NCBI GenBank assembly: GCA_036250225.1
Contig: JAPZLL010000035.1
Coordinates: 248,001 to 312,000, forward strand
Source of the DNA: Cercophora sp. LCS_1
Lineage: Eukaryota > Ascomycota > Sordariomycetes > Sordariales > Lasiosphaeriaceae
Direction of reading: 5' to 3'
DNA length: 64,000 nucleotides
Made by a program: the position numbers and the translations under genes. A model generated the notes under the pieces. The model did not search any database. It was given only the letters and a program-made list of their open reading frames with translations, and was not told the DNA's origin. This document shows positions 32,628-45,500 of this stretch, piece by piece. Every line of letters starts with the position of its first letter. The stretch's first letter is position 1.

Positions 32628-33989
32628 TTCGAAAGACCGACAAACTTAGCTCTGTCGGCAGCTATCCATACAAATGTGCAGCAGTGGGAAAAAGCGAGCA
32701 GACGCCCGACCGGAAGGCTAATGTTCGCGGGACTGTCGGTACGCTAATCAGCAGTTGAAACTAGAGTAGCTGTTAGACAAACGAGAAGTACGCACCGCAA
32801 GTGGCTGTTAAAGTTCGTAAATCTCGGTCGGTCTGATTGAGGGCGTCGAAGGTGGCTGCTGTTCATTGTCAAGGTGTTGCGATTGCTTAGGTCGCCAACC
32901 CCGCACGTTGGGCGTTTTGTCTGCGCTGGCGGCTGGAAGGCAGACGCCAATCGCGCGTAATTCGAAGCACGTCATTGGCAGTGTTTCCGCTGCTGTGAAT
33001 AGAATCATGTCTCTCTGGAGTGTAGTTGCGCGACACGCAAATGTTACCTAGAGTAAGGCAAGGCGGAAATTCAGGACAAGCGTGCCCGAAAAGCGTGATT
33101 CTATTCTCTGGGAAGGGTGAAGAATGCCAAGCCTGCCCTTCGAGAGTCGCGTGCTTGAGCATGGGCCGGTGAGTACCCTCCCTGACCATTGCACTGTGGT
33201 AAAATCACGTAAGCGTCGGAGCAGTCCTACTTACTTAGCGCTAATCCGTACTTTGTGGTACTTAATGCTGACACAATATGAGAGAAAAAGCAGCTAATGT
33301 CAGCCGCTATTGGCGCTACAGTGTGCTTTGATGTTTCTCAAGTATTGCTGGTCCGTGCCCAAACATTTCAAAAGAGTGCAGACCGGACGGCGGTTTCGCT
33401 CCTAGCTGTACCGCTACACCATACCCGATTTGTTGAAAAGGCGCGTGAAAGTGTCGCTTAAGAAGGAGCAGTGGAGTGAAGAGTTTGTCGTTGACTCATC
33501 CGATCTTGTGTCTTGGTGGGGACCGGGGAAGCTGTGATGAGGGCATAGGGTTAGGGTCCCTCCGGCTCGGTTCGGTCTTGGCAACAGCTTTGGCGGTGGA
33601 ACGGAACGGCAATCGCGAAATGGCGTCGGCTCCTCGCGTCAACAACCGGCGACCTCCAGACCTCCTCCCCGGGTTCGCATCCCGATTAAATGGGGGTCCC
33701 CGCAACTAAGCCTTGCGAATGCGCCATGTCGCCAATCGCTGGCCTGTTTTTGGCGGTCCACCAAACTCCAGGCCCCACGAATCGCGCGAGGAATGGAGCG
33801 CCGACAATCGCTGCTGAACATCAGGTTCGTCGGCACAATGGAGCCCGTCGGCTGTGACCTGACCATCACACCACGCATTACCGGCCGGAAACATCAGGCC
33901 AAGGTGGACTGTCAACACACTTATAGACCCGTCGATGCGCCGCAGCTGGCCTGACGTAGCCATGGTCTCATTCTCGCTCATCATCAACA
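32628..33989. other. Long divergent intergenic region
   Basis: About 1.36 kb between the double-HET gene and the dehydrogenase. No ORF is convincing. A short stretch near 33395-33425 resembles the A-box half of a tRNA on the minus strand (GGTATGGTGTAGCGGTACAGC) without a T-arm. Confidence 0.4.
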
Positions 33990-35307
33990 ATGAACTGCAC
34001 AAATAACCTCAGCCCCCTCTGTCTTAGAACAGCAGGCACTCTCGCATCCCTCACAGTCCCAGCACTGCGCGCATCCGCACCCTCTATTCTCAGAAACACA
34101 GCCAGACTAGCCCGGTCAGCGCGATTACGCGCCTACGCAACAGCACCCACGATGAAGGCTCTCGTCTACAAGCAAGTCGGCAAGGTCGAGTTGCAAGAGC
34201 GACCGACGCCAAAGGTTGCTGCACCGACAGACGCCCTCATCAAGGTGACCAAGACCACCATCTGCGGCACCGATCTTCACATCCGAAAAGGAGATGTCCC
34301 GTCATGCCCTCCAGGCCGGATTCTCGGGCATGAAGGCGTTGGAATCGTCGAGGAGGTCGGGTCCTCCGTCACCCGCTTCAAAAAGGGCGACCCCGTCTTG
34401 ATTTCATGCATCACCTCGTGCGCGTCGTGTGAATACTGCCGTAAAGGCATGTCATCACACTGCACAACCGGCGGGTGGAACCTAGGCAACACCATCGACG
34501 GCACCCAGGCCGAGTACGTGCGAATCCCCCACGCCGACTGCAGTCTCTACCCCATCCCCAAGGGTGTCGACGAGGCATCTCTGGTCACCCTTAGCGACAT
34601 CTTCCCCACCGGGTTGGAGTGCGGCGTCATCAACGGCAAGGTGCAGCCCGGATCAACCGTGGTCATCATTGGCGGCGGCCCCGTAGGTCTGGCAGCCCTC
34701 ATCACAGCCCAGTTCTACTCGCCATCCCTCGTCATCATGGTCGACACGGACGCCAACCGTCTCAAGGTCGCCAAGGAGTTCGGCGCGCACGCCACGATTG
34801 GCGGCGGGGACCTGGCCCAGGCCGACGTCATCAAGGCGGTGCGGGATTTGACCGACGGAAAGGGCTGCGACACGGTCATCGAAGCCGTCGGCATTCCGGC
34901 GACATTTGAGCTGTCACAAAAACTGCTCGCGCCAGGCGGTGTGTTGGCCAACGTTGGAGTCCACGGGACAAAGGTGGATCTGTTCCTTGACGACTTGTGG
35001 GACAAGAATATCAGTACGGAGTTGCGACGAATCCTCCCTGGCTGACAAATGCGCTAACCAAAGCACCCAGGTATCACGACGCGATTAGTGGACGCTGTTA
35101 CCACGCCCATGTTGCTCAAGATGGTTGAGGCCAAGAAGCTGAATCCCGCTCAGCTTATCACGCATAGTATGTGACCTGTCATTTTGCCTTTTGATGGTAA
35201 CTGACTGATTGTTCGCAGAGTTCAAGTTTGGCGAGATTGAAAAGGCGTATGAGACATTTGGTGCGGCGCAAAAGCATGAGGCGCTTAAAGTCCTTGTTGA
35301 GATGTAA
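33990..35307 (+). CDS. Zinc-dependent alcohol dehydrogenase (MDR family) with mitochondrial-type leader
   Basis: Three exons: 33990-35013, 35071-35166 and 35219-35307, giving 402 aa. Residues 1-54 are rich in Arg, Ser, Ala and Leu with no acidic residue, like a mitochondrial presequence. The MDR core starts at an internal Met, MKALVYKQVG (ATG 34152), which would give a leaderless form. Catalytic zinc ligands lie in ICGTDLH and GHEG. The structural zinc site is the four Cys in CASCEYCRKGMSSHC. The Rossmann loop is IIGGGPVGLAA. The family includes NAD(P)-dependent alcohol and polyol dehydrogenases; the substrate cannot be told. Splicing gives NISITTRLVD and THKFKFGEIEKAYE, both normal for the family. 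Confidence 0.92.
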
Positions 35308-35404
35308 TGATAATGAATGTAACAAAATAATATGAACAGACAGTCATTGGTTTGGCACAGGGTCAATATCGCCATGTCTCTTCCTCATGCTAGCCCGGCT
35401 CCTT

Positions 35405-36482
35405 TCAAGAAGCCCTTTTCCACACTGGAACCAGAGGTCGTTCATCATACCTCTCTACAGCCTCCCTCAGCACTGCCAGTGCCTCCTGCATCCGCTCTTT
35501 GCTCAATAGATCCTTGGACAAATAAGCATGATCAGCAAGGAGATCGACACCGGAATCGCGAGGTCTACCCATTTCCCGGACAACCATAACCAAACTCCAA
35601 ATCCCAGCCACCAGGACAAACATCTCCCCAGATGAATCCATCAACAAAGGTCCAACGGCGCCATTAACCACCACCATACTTTCAACCGAAACCACAACCA
35701 CAATGGGAACCAACAAAGTAACCACAACCCAATGTGCCATCGGCAACAACCCCTTCCACTCGCCAAGTCCCAGTCTCGGCCGCAATACTCCCTCCTAAAA
35801 CCCATGATTCTCAACAACGAACCACCGTGTACTAAGTCCCTCAACCTTTGTCATCTCCACACTCTTCGGAACCAGTATCCGCTCCCTAACGACGCCCAAC
35901 CCACCCCCTCGCCGCACCAAATGCCGAACCTGGGCCCGCGATACCCAAGCCAATAACAAGCCAATACCAAAACAGAACGTCATGGCAGCCCACCTCAATT
36001 GATAATCACCCACCTCTAATTCCCACAACGCCAAAGCCATTCTAGCATTTCCACATTCATATTCTGTGTCGCTCCAAAACCAAACACCAAAGAATGACAT
36101 GACTACTGCCGCCACATTCCGCAGAACGAAGATGGTGGGTTGGAAGGTGTATATATACCCCTGCTTTCCGCTCCTTTGCTTTTCAGTGGCTTTACTTCGC
36201 GGGGAATAACATTCCGTGAAAAACGGTGAGGAGGTAAATGACGGGGTAATCGATGCATTGAGCTGTTCCGCGGATGGTGTTGGTGGTGTGGGCAAGGTTG
36301 AGGCTCGTTGCGGTGATGATGTTGATGGTGTCTATGTTGAAGAGCGTTGTCCAGGAGATGGGGGCATCGTGGGCCAAGAGGAGGGCGACGGATTGGAGGT
36401 AGAGGGTTAGGCGGGTTGCGGGGTCGGAGATGTCGGTAGATGTCAATTTTTTTTCCTGGTTCTGTGGGAGGAATTTTTTCAC
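35405..36482 (-). pseudogene. Membrane-protein gene broken by a TAG and a frame break
   Basis: The minus strand carries hydrophobic coding segments in order. From about 36480 to 36195 a region includes LTLYLQSVALLLAHDAP and CIDYPVIYLLTVFHGM. A second frame then reads YIYTFQPTIFVLRNVAAVVMSFFGVWFW and MTFCFGIGLLLAWV. At TAG 35795-35797 that frame stops after VENHGF, yet the same frame continues as EGVLRPRLGLGEWKGLLPMAHWVVVTLLV and ends normally at 35405. A TGG-to-TAG change fits. The first two segments need either an intron with a weak GTTTTT donor or a frameshift near 36205. The true start is not certain because 36482 is a GTG. Function unknown. Confidence 0.5.
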
Positions 36483-37624
36483 TCCGTGATGCGCGATTGG
36501 GGGTCGCGTGTTGGAGATTGGAGATATTTCACCGAGGATGGGGTGATGTCAAGCGTGCCATGCATGTCGGGTTCGGTGGGCGGATTGGAGATCATTGGTT
36601 GACTCGGGTTTGAGGGGTGGCGGTTGTGTACCACGCAGGGGCTTGTAGCATCGTTTTGTTTATCAGTGGAATCATGGTGGGAAAAAAAAACGAGGGAATA
36701 CACAATGTTTTAAATGGAGAATCGGGAAATCAAACCCGGAAAAAAAAAAGGAAACAACAAAAAAGAATTGATGCGTCGGCAGTTGATACGAGGGATAAGT
36801 AGGTACCTGTGTACGAGCGAAGAGCCAGTTGCGCAGTTGTGAACCATAAAAACACGCTCACATCTGAAAGGAGCCGGGGTCTTTTGCACGTATCGTGTGC
36901 CTGAGATAGGTAGGTACCTGTAATTAGATAGATGTTGAGGTCGCTGCTGTGGAGGGTCGCCTAGGGCATTTTCGGTGAGCAAGGTCAAGGCGTCGAGTTG
37001 GAGCTCCCAAGCCTTGGCCGTAAGCTACAGGGGAGACTTCGGGGAGCATGGAATCGCTCTAAATCCCGTTCTGACGTGAGAATGAGATCTGATGGATAGA
37101 CGCTCTGAGACGATGGTGATTGAGGCCATGAACAGGTGAAGTCAGCCTGCAGGTATGTTGGCGGGCGGGATATGTTCCGTTGGTTGGCTCGGATTCTGGG
37201 CCACAGGGCCCATGTGCCTTGGTGCATGCAGTGGAAGTTCTCCTTGTATGTGTGGACCATGAAGGGGTGGGATTATCACGGGGCATTGCTTCTGGTATGG
37301 GAGCAGGCGCCGTTGAGCGTCCGCCTTGTATCTCACCGTGCACCTCGACCTTGGCGACTTGCACTTGGATAAGCCATTTTTTAATGAGAACAGGAAAAGC
37401 GTTCATACTATAAACAATAGTTTGAGTAAACCAGGGCTAAAAGGCAATAAAAGTGGGCTCGCGTAGCATCCTCGGACGACTAGCCATGGAGGATCACCGG
37501 ACAAGCCCCTAGTGTCGACCGGGTCCAGTGAGAAGCGCATATAAAGAGGGTCATCCGCGGGGTTGACCCGAGCTATTTTCAACTTCACATCATTTTTCAC
37601 GACGATTTAATCAGGAAAATAAAT
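36483..37624. other. Intergenic region upstream of the O-methyltransferase
   Basis: About 1.1 kb. The motif TAGGTACCTGT occurs twice (near 36799 and 36910). No convincing coding region. It may contain the unrecognised first exon of the broken membrane-protein gene. Confidence 0.4.
37538..37547 (+). promoter_or_regulatory. TATA-like element of the O-methyltransferase gene
   Basis: CATATAAAGA, about 80 bases before ATG 37625. Called by position and sequence. Confidence 0.4.
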
Positions 37625-39012
37625 ATGGCACTCCCTAGTAACCAGCAGGTCCAAGACCTCGTAGCCGGCCTTAGCGGGGCGGCCAAGGGGTATTCTAACA
37701 CTCCTGACCTCAATGGCTACATCTCCCGTGTCCAGATCATTGCCCAAGCAAAGGAACTGATCCGGACACTCATCACGCCAGACCAGCTGCCCAACTACCA
37801 TGGCCTCAATGTGAGCTCTGCCCTCTCTTGGTCGGTCACAAGCTGAAGTTCAGGTGTTAGATGGCCGAACTCACCTCAATTCGTACCTTTATCGAGCACA
37901 AAGTCCTTGACGCCATCCCTACCACAGGCTCCATCTCTGTTCCCGACCTGTCGGCAGCAACTGGTGTTCAGGCATCCCTTCTCGGTAATTCCCCCTACCC
38001 CTTCTTCTGACCTACCTAACACCTAGCAGAACGCATGTCCCGAATTCTAGGTATGCATCCTCTGTCTTCCCCTACGCGGCGGGCGGACTAACACACCCAG
38101 TCCACACCGGCTTCCTTTCCTCGCCCCAAAAATCCCATCTCTCTCACACCCCCTTTTCCCTCTCCTACCTCCTCGACCAACCCTCACCAGGCCACTTCTT
38201 CCTCGCTTTATACGATCACTTCCACTCGCCCATGCACGCCTTCCACACGCATCCTCCTACCGAACCCTCTAACCCTTTGTTCAACCCCTACACCACCTAC
38301 TTCAACAAGCCCGGCACCCCAGTCTGGGAGATCATGGCCTCGAACCTTACCGTTATGTCCAACCTCCAAAAGGGCATGACTGGTATTGATGTTGCCATAC
38401 CGCCCGTCGACCACTTCGACTTCTCCCTTCTTGCTAAGGGTGAAGGCCTGCAGTTGGTTGATGTGGGCGGAGGAAACGGGAGCGTGCTGAACAAGATTCT
38501 GGAGGCGCATAAGGAGTTGGATCCGGGGAGGTGTGTGGTGCAAGAGAGGAAGGAAGTTGTAGAACTTGCCAAGGGTATTGTTAAGGCGGGTGTGAGGGTT
38601 GAGGAGGGTGATTTTACTGGTGTGCAGGGGATCAAAGGTAAGTCCTTTTCTCCTTCGCGTGTCGAGGAGCATCTGCTGACACGAAACAGGGGCGAGGGCG
38701 TATTTTATGAGAATGATCTTGCATGATTATGCCGATGAGGTGTGCGTAGGGATCTTGAAGAACTTGGCCGAGGCGATGAATGAGGAGTCGATGGTTTTGG
38801 TATGTGAGATGGTGCTTGGGCAGCAGGTTGGTGAGGCAGACTTTGCTGGGGCTGTGATGGATCTGGCCGTCATGACAATGGACGGGAAGGAGAGGACAGT
38901 CGAGGGATTCAGGGGCTTGTTCGAGGCCGCTGGTCTGGAGCTTGTCAGTGTTTGGAGGGCCGAGGGCGTTCCCGGAGGCGTGGTTGAGGGGAGATTGAAG
39001 AGAGAGGGCTGA
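37625..39012 (+). CDS. SAM-dependent O-methyltransferase (COMT/plant-type family 2)
   Basis: Five exons: 37625-37810, 37861-37984, 38030-38050, 38101-38637 and 38690-39012, giving 396 aa. Exon 3 is a 21-base microexon, required to read through LLERMSRILVHTGF. The N-terminal half is the dimerisation and winged-helix part of fungal O-methyltransferases. The SAM site is LQLVDVGGGNGSVL at about residues 225-238. The catalytic region is FMRMILHDYAD, holding the His of the family's LHD motif. The protein likely methylates a hydroxyl on a small aromatic or polyketide product. No polyketide or peptide synthase is visible in the window, so it is not part of an evident cluster here. Confidence 0.88.
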
Positions 39013-39517
39013 GATGGCAGGTCACTGAAAGTCGTCAAAACTCATCCTTGCTTTGCAGCTGTACTTCTGCAGCTCTGCAATAAACTAAATATTCCCGGTA
39101 AGGAATGTCTTGCCCATCTGCCCCGGCAATAAATCGGAGATGTGGACTTCTTCCCCGGAAAAGCTTGTCTGATGGGAAGGCTGTGTGTAACCCACCACCA
39201 CCAGACGACGAGCTTGGGTGTTAATCGTCAGCCAATATTAAATCCGACAGGGATGCGTAGCCAATGGGCGTCCCGGCTCTGCCGCTGTTGGCCACCCTTG
39301 ACACTCAATTGGCTTGCGCTCATGCACCTTGTCATGAAATGCATGCCTGGCGTTCTGCAACAGCTCGATTGGGCGTTCGTCCCCAACCTCCACCTCCTTG
39401 CCGGCTTCCCCTCTTTGAGGCTCTTCTCATCGATGGGGGCTTAAAGGATGCCCACCCTTCCAAAGTTCTCTGGGACCGCTGACTTCAGAGTCGCCGAACT
39501 CAGTCGAGCCTGGCACC
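39013..39517. other. Intergenic promoter region of the Ank-SPRY gene
   Basis: About 505 bases. Nothing coding recognised and no clear TATA element. Confidence 0.45.
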
Positions 39518-42500
39518 ATGGGCTCACGGACGAGCCTGTCTGTTCTCTGGGTCACAGGGATTTTATTGGCGGCTCCCTGTGTCGCTGCAGATGGCGAAGG
39601 AGACGCAGAATTTGCGTTCAATCTCTTTTCGGACCTTGCTCCGTAGGTTTTGTGGCATGAGATTACGCTCGTATCGCTGACTCCTCAATCCCCAGTATCC
39701 TAGCTCTGTTCGGGGAGAAGTTTGCGACCCAATTCGCAAGTGAGAGTCTCGACTGGCTCGATCATTTGATCTTCGCCATGGTTCCGCTCGGGATTATCAC
39801 TGCCATGACTGCTGCCATTCGTGTTCAAGGACCTAGTATTGCGCGGGCCTTCATTGGCTGTGCCCGCGAAAATGTGGCGTCCGCCGAGATCGAGCTCATG
39901 TCTTCAACATCGAATGAGGTGTGCGAACTTTTCAACGGCAAAGGAATCGTGCGGGCCATGGGCAGAGCCAGTATCAAGCAGATACTGGTTTTCCCGTCCG
40001 TATATTGGCAGGATAAAGATCGGGAAGACGACAAACCGGCTCCGTTCCTGACTAACTTGAAGGGGACCTGGAATCCATCGTGCGGCATCCACACGATTGC
40101 AACTGCGTGCGGCTATCATCCTATCTCGGCGCTCGGAGCGCCCATCACGAGAGACGATCTTCTGGGCCCTGGAGGGGTGGTCATGACGGGAAGAGGTATG
40201 TGCTCGTCCCTGCGAAAGGGCAAGAACGACTCCGACAACTGCCCATACGGTGCTGACATGAATGGCGAGAGTAGAGTATCGAGGTTATTTTCACGGCGAT
40301 TTGCCACGGCTCTTCGCCAGAATGCGTTCCTGGGTCCATGGGCTTTTTGGCGGCGGATCAGTGCGTGATGTCGTGATTGATGGCAAGACAAAGTGTGATG
40401 ACGAGGAGTCAGGGTTTTTCGTATCTTCGGCGCCAAGCACCCCTGATAAGAAAGAAGAAAAGCGAGCAGGAGCAGCCGGCGGGGATGTGGATGTCCGCCA
40501 TTTGGCGCGAGAAGAGAAGGTGCGGGGTGCGGAGCTGCCGGAAACTGCAGAGATGCAGGCTCTGAGGCGCCTGGGGCCACCGAATTTGCAGCTCAACCAT
40601 TGCAGGCCCCAAAGCTGGGAAGCCGAGCGACAACAGAAGTTCTTGGTGCTCTGCATTGCTGCAGTCGCCGTTGTTTTGCAGCTCGGTCTAGTGACCATCG
40701 CCGGGCTAACCACACACCATGAGGCGACGAGGACGGCCGTGGGGTACGACGTCAAAACATACGGTTTTCCATGTTACGCGGCGGGATCCCTTGCCCTCTG
40801 TCTCGGAATGGCCATCTGCTCCTACATTATCGGACGGAGCACTGTCGAATGGTCCTGGGAACCTGTGGAAAGCCCAGACAGCGCTGAACCCCCATCCAAG
40901 CCACACCTATTCTGGGTACAAAAGGCTCAGAGCGTCAACGACCAAACTTTCCGACCGTACGCAATTCTGGAAGGCAAAAGGCTCCGAGTCATTACCTCCA
41001 GTCGCCGTAATGGCGACAAGCAGTCCAGCGAAAAGAAAAGGATGGACGGGGCGCACGGAGCGCCACACAGGTGCGTGTCGGGTGTCTCCATTCCCTCACC
41101 CCAAGAACTCACACCAGCTGACACTCCCATCGTTCTTATAGCGACCTCATCACGCGGATCATCGGCTCGATAACAAACCCCTGGGGGGCTGCTACGGTGT
41201 TTGGTGTGCTGGCGGCCGTCGCTGGGTTCATTCTGCAGTTTATCGGGCTTCGCGCTCTCCCTTATCCGGTGTCCTTTGCCCAGCTTGGGAGCATCCTTGT
41301 CATGGCGCTCCTCCGAGCGTTTATTCGAAACAGAACGAGGCGCCCTCTGCAGGGATTTGAGACGCTTCCCCGGTATGAGCTCGACTTCTTGGCCAGCCGA
41401 ATAGCGTTCAACGAGGACTTCTCCAAGACAGAACCATTGTCAGCTGATGCTGGGAAGAAAAGACACAATTGGAGAATCTTGACCGCAGGCGACAAAGATG
41501 GTGGCAGGTTCCCATTCCCCCGCATCAACAGAGCAGCAACGTCAAGCACGCAGGCCTCCGCGCCCGTTACACAGGAGCCCAACCCCAAAGTCGGCGACAG
41601 CGAACTGAGGGTATCGAGCCAACAACTTCTGCGGGTCCGCCAACGACTGGGATATGTCACCACCTGGCAATCTGTGGCCTCTAGCGCCTCATTAGCCCTC
41701 AGTTCCAGCATGGTTCACTTTTTGTCAGAGTTCATCAAGGACCCACGAAGCCTAAATATACCAGAACAAGACGGTCTGCCCCATTTCAAGAAAGACGGCA
41801 CGATCTGCATGAACATTTCTCTGCCCGCAACGCGGACTGCAACACAGGTTGAGCAGACGCATTCTGCTAGTCTTGCGAAGGACGAGGACTGGGTCACCAT
41901 TCGTTGTTTCTGGTATCCTACCGCCATCATCAACGGGACTGCCAGCGGAACGTGGGAGGTAGAGCCCGCTAGTCTGGATGCTGTGCTTTCGCTCTGGATG
42001 GCTTACGTCGAGGAGACTTATCCACCCAAGCTGCAGTCATCAACGAACGCGGCCGGGTGGTTCGATCCCGGGGCTGCCACACCGACATACCGATATCGGA
42101 GGATTCTGGGCAATGACTTTTACAACAGCGGCACTCTCAAGCGCGATCTGTCCTGGTGGGTTGACAGTTTCAGCGAGCAGCTATTGGCTCCCAAGGAAAC
42201 GAACGCGAAGCTGGTCATCGGCTTCCATGGCCCAGAGACTATTAGTAAGATGGAATTATGATCGCTATCTGAGAGTCTCATATACTAACAGGTAGTGGAT
42301 ATAGTCCCAAACCCCGGTGCCGAGCTGGCGATGGACTCGTGTTTGTCATTGCCGCTAATCCTGGCCCAACATCTCTTCACTTCCTTCATATGGTCCATCA
42401 CGAAATATCTTCCACGAAGCTGCCTCGGCCAGGGACTTCCATTCCACAAACAAGAGGTCGAGGTGTCCCGGAGCCGCAAGTTTGTGCCGCAACATTTCCG

Positions 42501-45500
42501 CGAGACATGGTCAGAGCCGGCACTCCGCCAGCGAAGCCTTACCAAGGTCGTTCAGCAGATTGAGAGAACAGGCCTGGGAGATGCGACAGATATTCTTCTG
42601 TGTATAATCCCAGCTCTGAGCTTCGCAGACCTACTCCCGAATGAAGCGATGCTGGAAATCCTTCCCCAGAAAACCCCCGACTATGGATGGGTTGAAGTTG
42701 CTGACTGCTACGACCACCTGTTGCAGAGCAATCTTGGGAAATCCATCGAAGAACGCTTCTGTTACGAGGTCGTGGTTGCCACCGTTGACTTTCTGGTCGT
42801 GGTGTCTGAGCCATATGATGACGACACTGAGCCGTCGGACGAACTAAGGGAGACGCTCCGGCGGCTTGCCATTACACTTCTCTCCGGGTATCACCAAATT
42901 CTGGGGAAACTTTTCATGATTTACCACCTTCAGAGTCGCTTTGGAGATGTTATCACGGCTTTGAATCGATTCACGAGCGTTGAAGACTTCCGGTCTCAAT
43001 TCGAATCAAATATCAGCAACGCAATCTTCAGCGAACTGAATAAACAAGGAGAAGATCCCCTAAGCAATCTGTTGTGGCTGGATCCATGGGGCACAACCTC
43101 CCGCGACTTCTCTGCACACAAGCTCTCATTCTCTCCCGGTCACTTTGAGATTTTGAAAATCTTGGCAGGCGACCACCGCAAAGGCGTGCAAGATGACGAT
43201 GTCAAGCTGAGTAGGAGGCTTTTGGACGCCTACAAGACCATCAGCGGAAATACTAGCGAATACGATATATTTGGATGGACGCCCCTGCACTACACCTCAC
43301 TTTGCCGGGAGTTTTCGATAGTCCAGAAAATCTACGGCGTTGTTCATGAGCTGGATCCAAACGGCGGGAAACGAGGCATTCTCAAACTTCGAGATAGATG
43401 GGATCGAAACCCTCTGCACGTGGCGGCTCGAGACGGCTGCCACGATAATCTCGAGGAGCTTTTGAGTTTTGCAGAGGACAGAAGAGCCATGGTATTGTCA
43501 CCCGGGCGAGACGGTCTGACACCACTACACCTTGCCGTCAAGAAAGGGAGCGAAGAATGCTTCAAAACTCTGCGGCTCGGACTTCGCGGAGCACCAGCAA
43601 CGCAGACGGATATTTGGGATCGAGAGCCGCTACACATCGCCGCGAACCTGGCCCGGACCACCTTTTGTGTCAGCTTACTGAATTGCAGGGGCCGAGCAGA
43701 GCCGGAAAGAGAGGATTCTATGGGGCATACGCCACTGATGCTCGTCTTGAAGAATTTGAACAAGGAAAGAATCAAGGAAGAAAAGAACAATGCAACTGAA
43801 CTTCAGCTTCAGAACGTCGTAGCAAAGATTCTCGAGCAAGTCCAACAGACTGTCAACTTCAAGTACGAAAATGGAGGGACGTTGCTCCATCTGATAGCAA
43901 AATACGGAGACATCAAGATCTTCTTCGAGAAGATCAAAGAGGCGGCGGCAGCGTTGGACATCAACGGAAAAGACAACGATGGGCGAGCTCCCCTCCATGC
44001 TGCGATTACAGCGCGACGGGAAAGTAACGCCTTGTTCATACTTGAGAAACTGAGGAGGTACGGCAAACTTGACCTAGCAACGACGGAAACACGTGAAGGT
44101 GTCTCGGCTGCGGCAATGGCCTGCGAGATGGGGCTGGATAAAGTTGTTGAGGAGTTACTCAGACAGGGCGCGTGTCTGACCACGGAGAATGCGGACGGAA
44201 AGCTGCAACTTCTCCTCTATTCTACCGTGGGAACTGTGCAAACTGATCTTGAGAAGCAAGTTCATGGCATGCCGTACGCCAAAACCGTCGACCTTCTTCT
44301 CGAAAAGGCCACGATGCGAGATCTGACGGCCGGGAATGTCGACGGCCAAACACCGCTCATTGCGGCCTGCATCTCAGGCTTTGAATACGCCGTAGAGAAG
44401 ATTCTGGACCGGGCAGTGGACCTTGCTTCCCACGATTCCGAACAAGACGCTGACAATCGTCTCGAATCACTGACGCCGAAGGAGTTTCGAGACATGGTCA
44501 ATCAACGAGATATCGAATATGACCAATCCGCCCTCGAATATGCCTGCGAAAGGGGGAAGGAGAAAATTGCCAAGATACTTCTGGAACCTCGGTACATTGT
44601 AACCCCGGAGGGCGCCGCTGGAAAGTGGCACCGCTACACAGCTCTGCATTTTGCCGTTGGATTCGCCCGGGGTTCGGCGCCTAGTTGGGTATGTATTGCC
44701 CAGCTGCTGTGCGACAGTTTTCCGGCGCTCCTTGAATCGAGGGATGAATACGGACGAACACCGCTGGAACTTTCCGAGGACAGAGATCAGGAAGACTTGC
44801 GTCGACTCATCTTGAGCCACAAGAGTACAAGGTACTGGCAGAAGGAGGTTTTTCTGCAGAAAATACTGAAAACCCCCTTCGACGCACATATCTCTTGGAT
44901 CCCGGACATCATTCGATCTCTCCCAGTGGATGACTTCACCAAGTTACAGGAAGAACGTGATCGCATCGCCCACTTGGCAGATCGCGAGTCTATCGGGACT
45001 TGGACCGATATGGTTTTGAGTATGGATGAGGACAAACGACGCGAGGTGGACATCCCTTGTCATTTTGCCGTCCGCGGCTACACGAGTGACAAGGTTCTGT
45101 CTGTCATTCAAGATCTCAAGAAGCACTGGGAGCTTCAACAAAAGGGGTCTAGTGCTGAAAAGCTCACCCGACCAGATCGGCTTGGGGCACCCCGAAGCGA
45201 ACTCGAAGTCGGGCCCAACCCCGAAAGGCCAGCCCAACCCCCTGGTGAGGTTGGTTGGAGTATTGTGGACTGGGCAAAGAGCTTTGGTTTCGGAGAGGAT
45301 GTCATCGCCTCCATCCGAGGGGAGTACGCCAATGCGCGAGGAAAGCTCTCCGGCGCAGACTTGAGTGTTAGGAGGGTTGAGATGACGAGCAGCGAGACGA
45401 GATACATGTTCGACCTATCAGATACATACCGAGCCTTGGGGATATTAACCAACGTATCTTACGACGTAACAAGTAAGTCTACCTCGGCGATCCGAACCAC

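Noticed and set aside
33395..33425. tRNA A-box-like sequence on the minus strand
   Set aside because: No T-arm or acceptor pairing is present; at most a fragment.
36797..36920. Two copies of TAGGTACCTGT upstream of the O-methyltransferase
   Set aside because: Only two short copies without a matching regulator; not enough to call an operator.
37625..39012. Secondary-metabolite cluster around the O-methyltransferase and dehydrogenase
   Set aside because: No polyketide synthase, NRPS, terpene synthase or cluster regulator is visible within the window.
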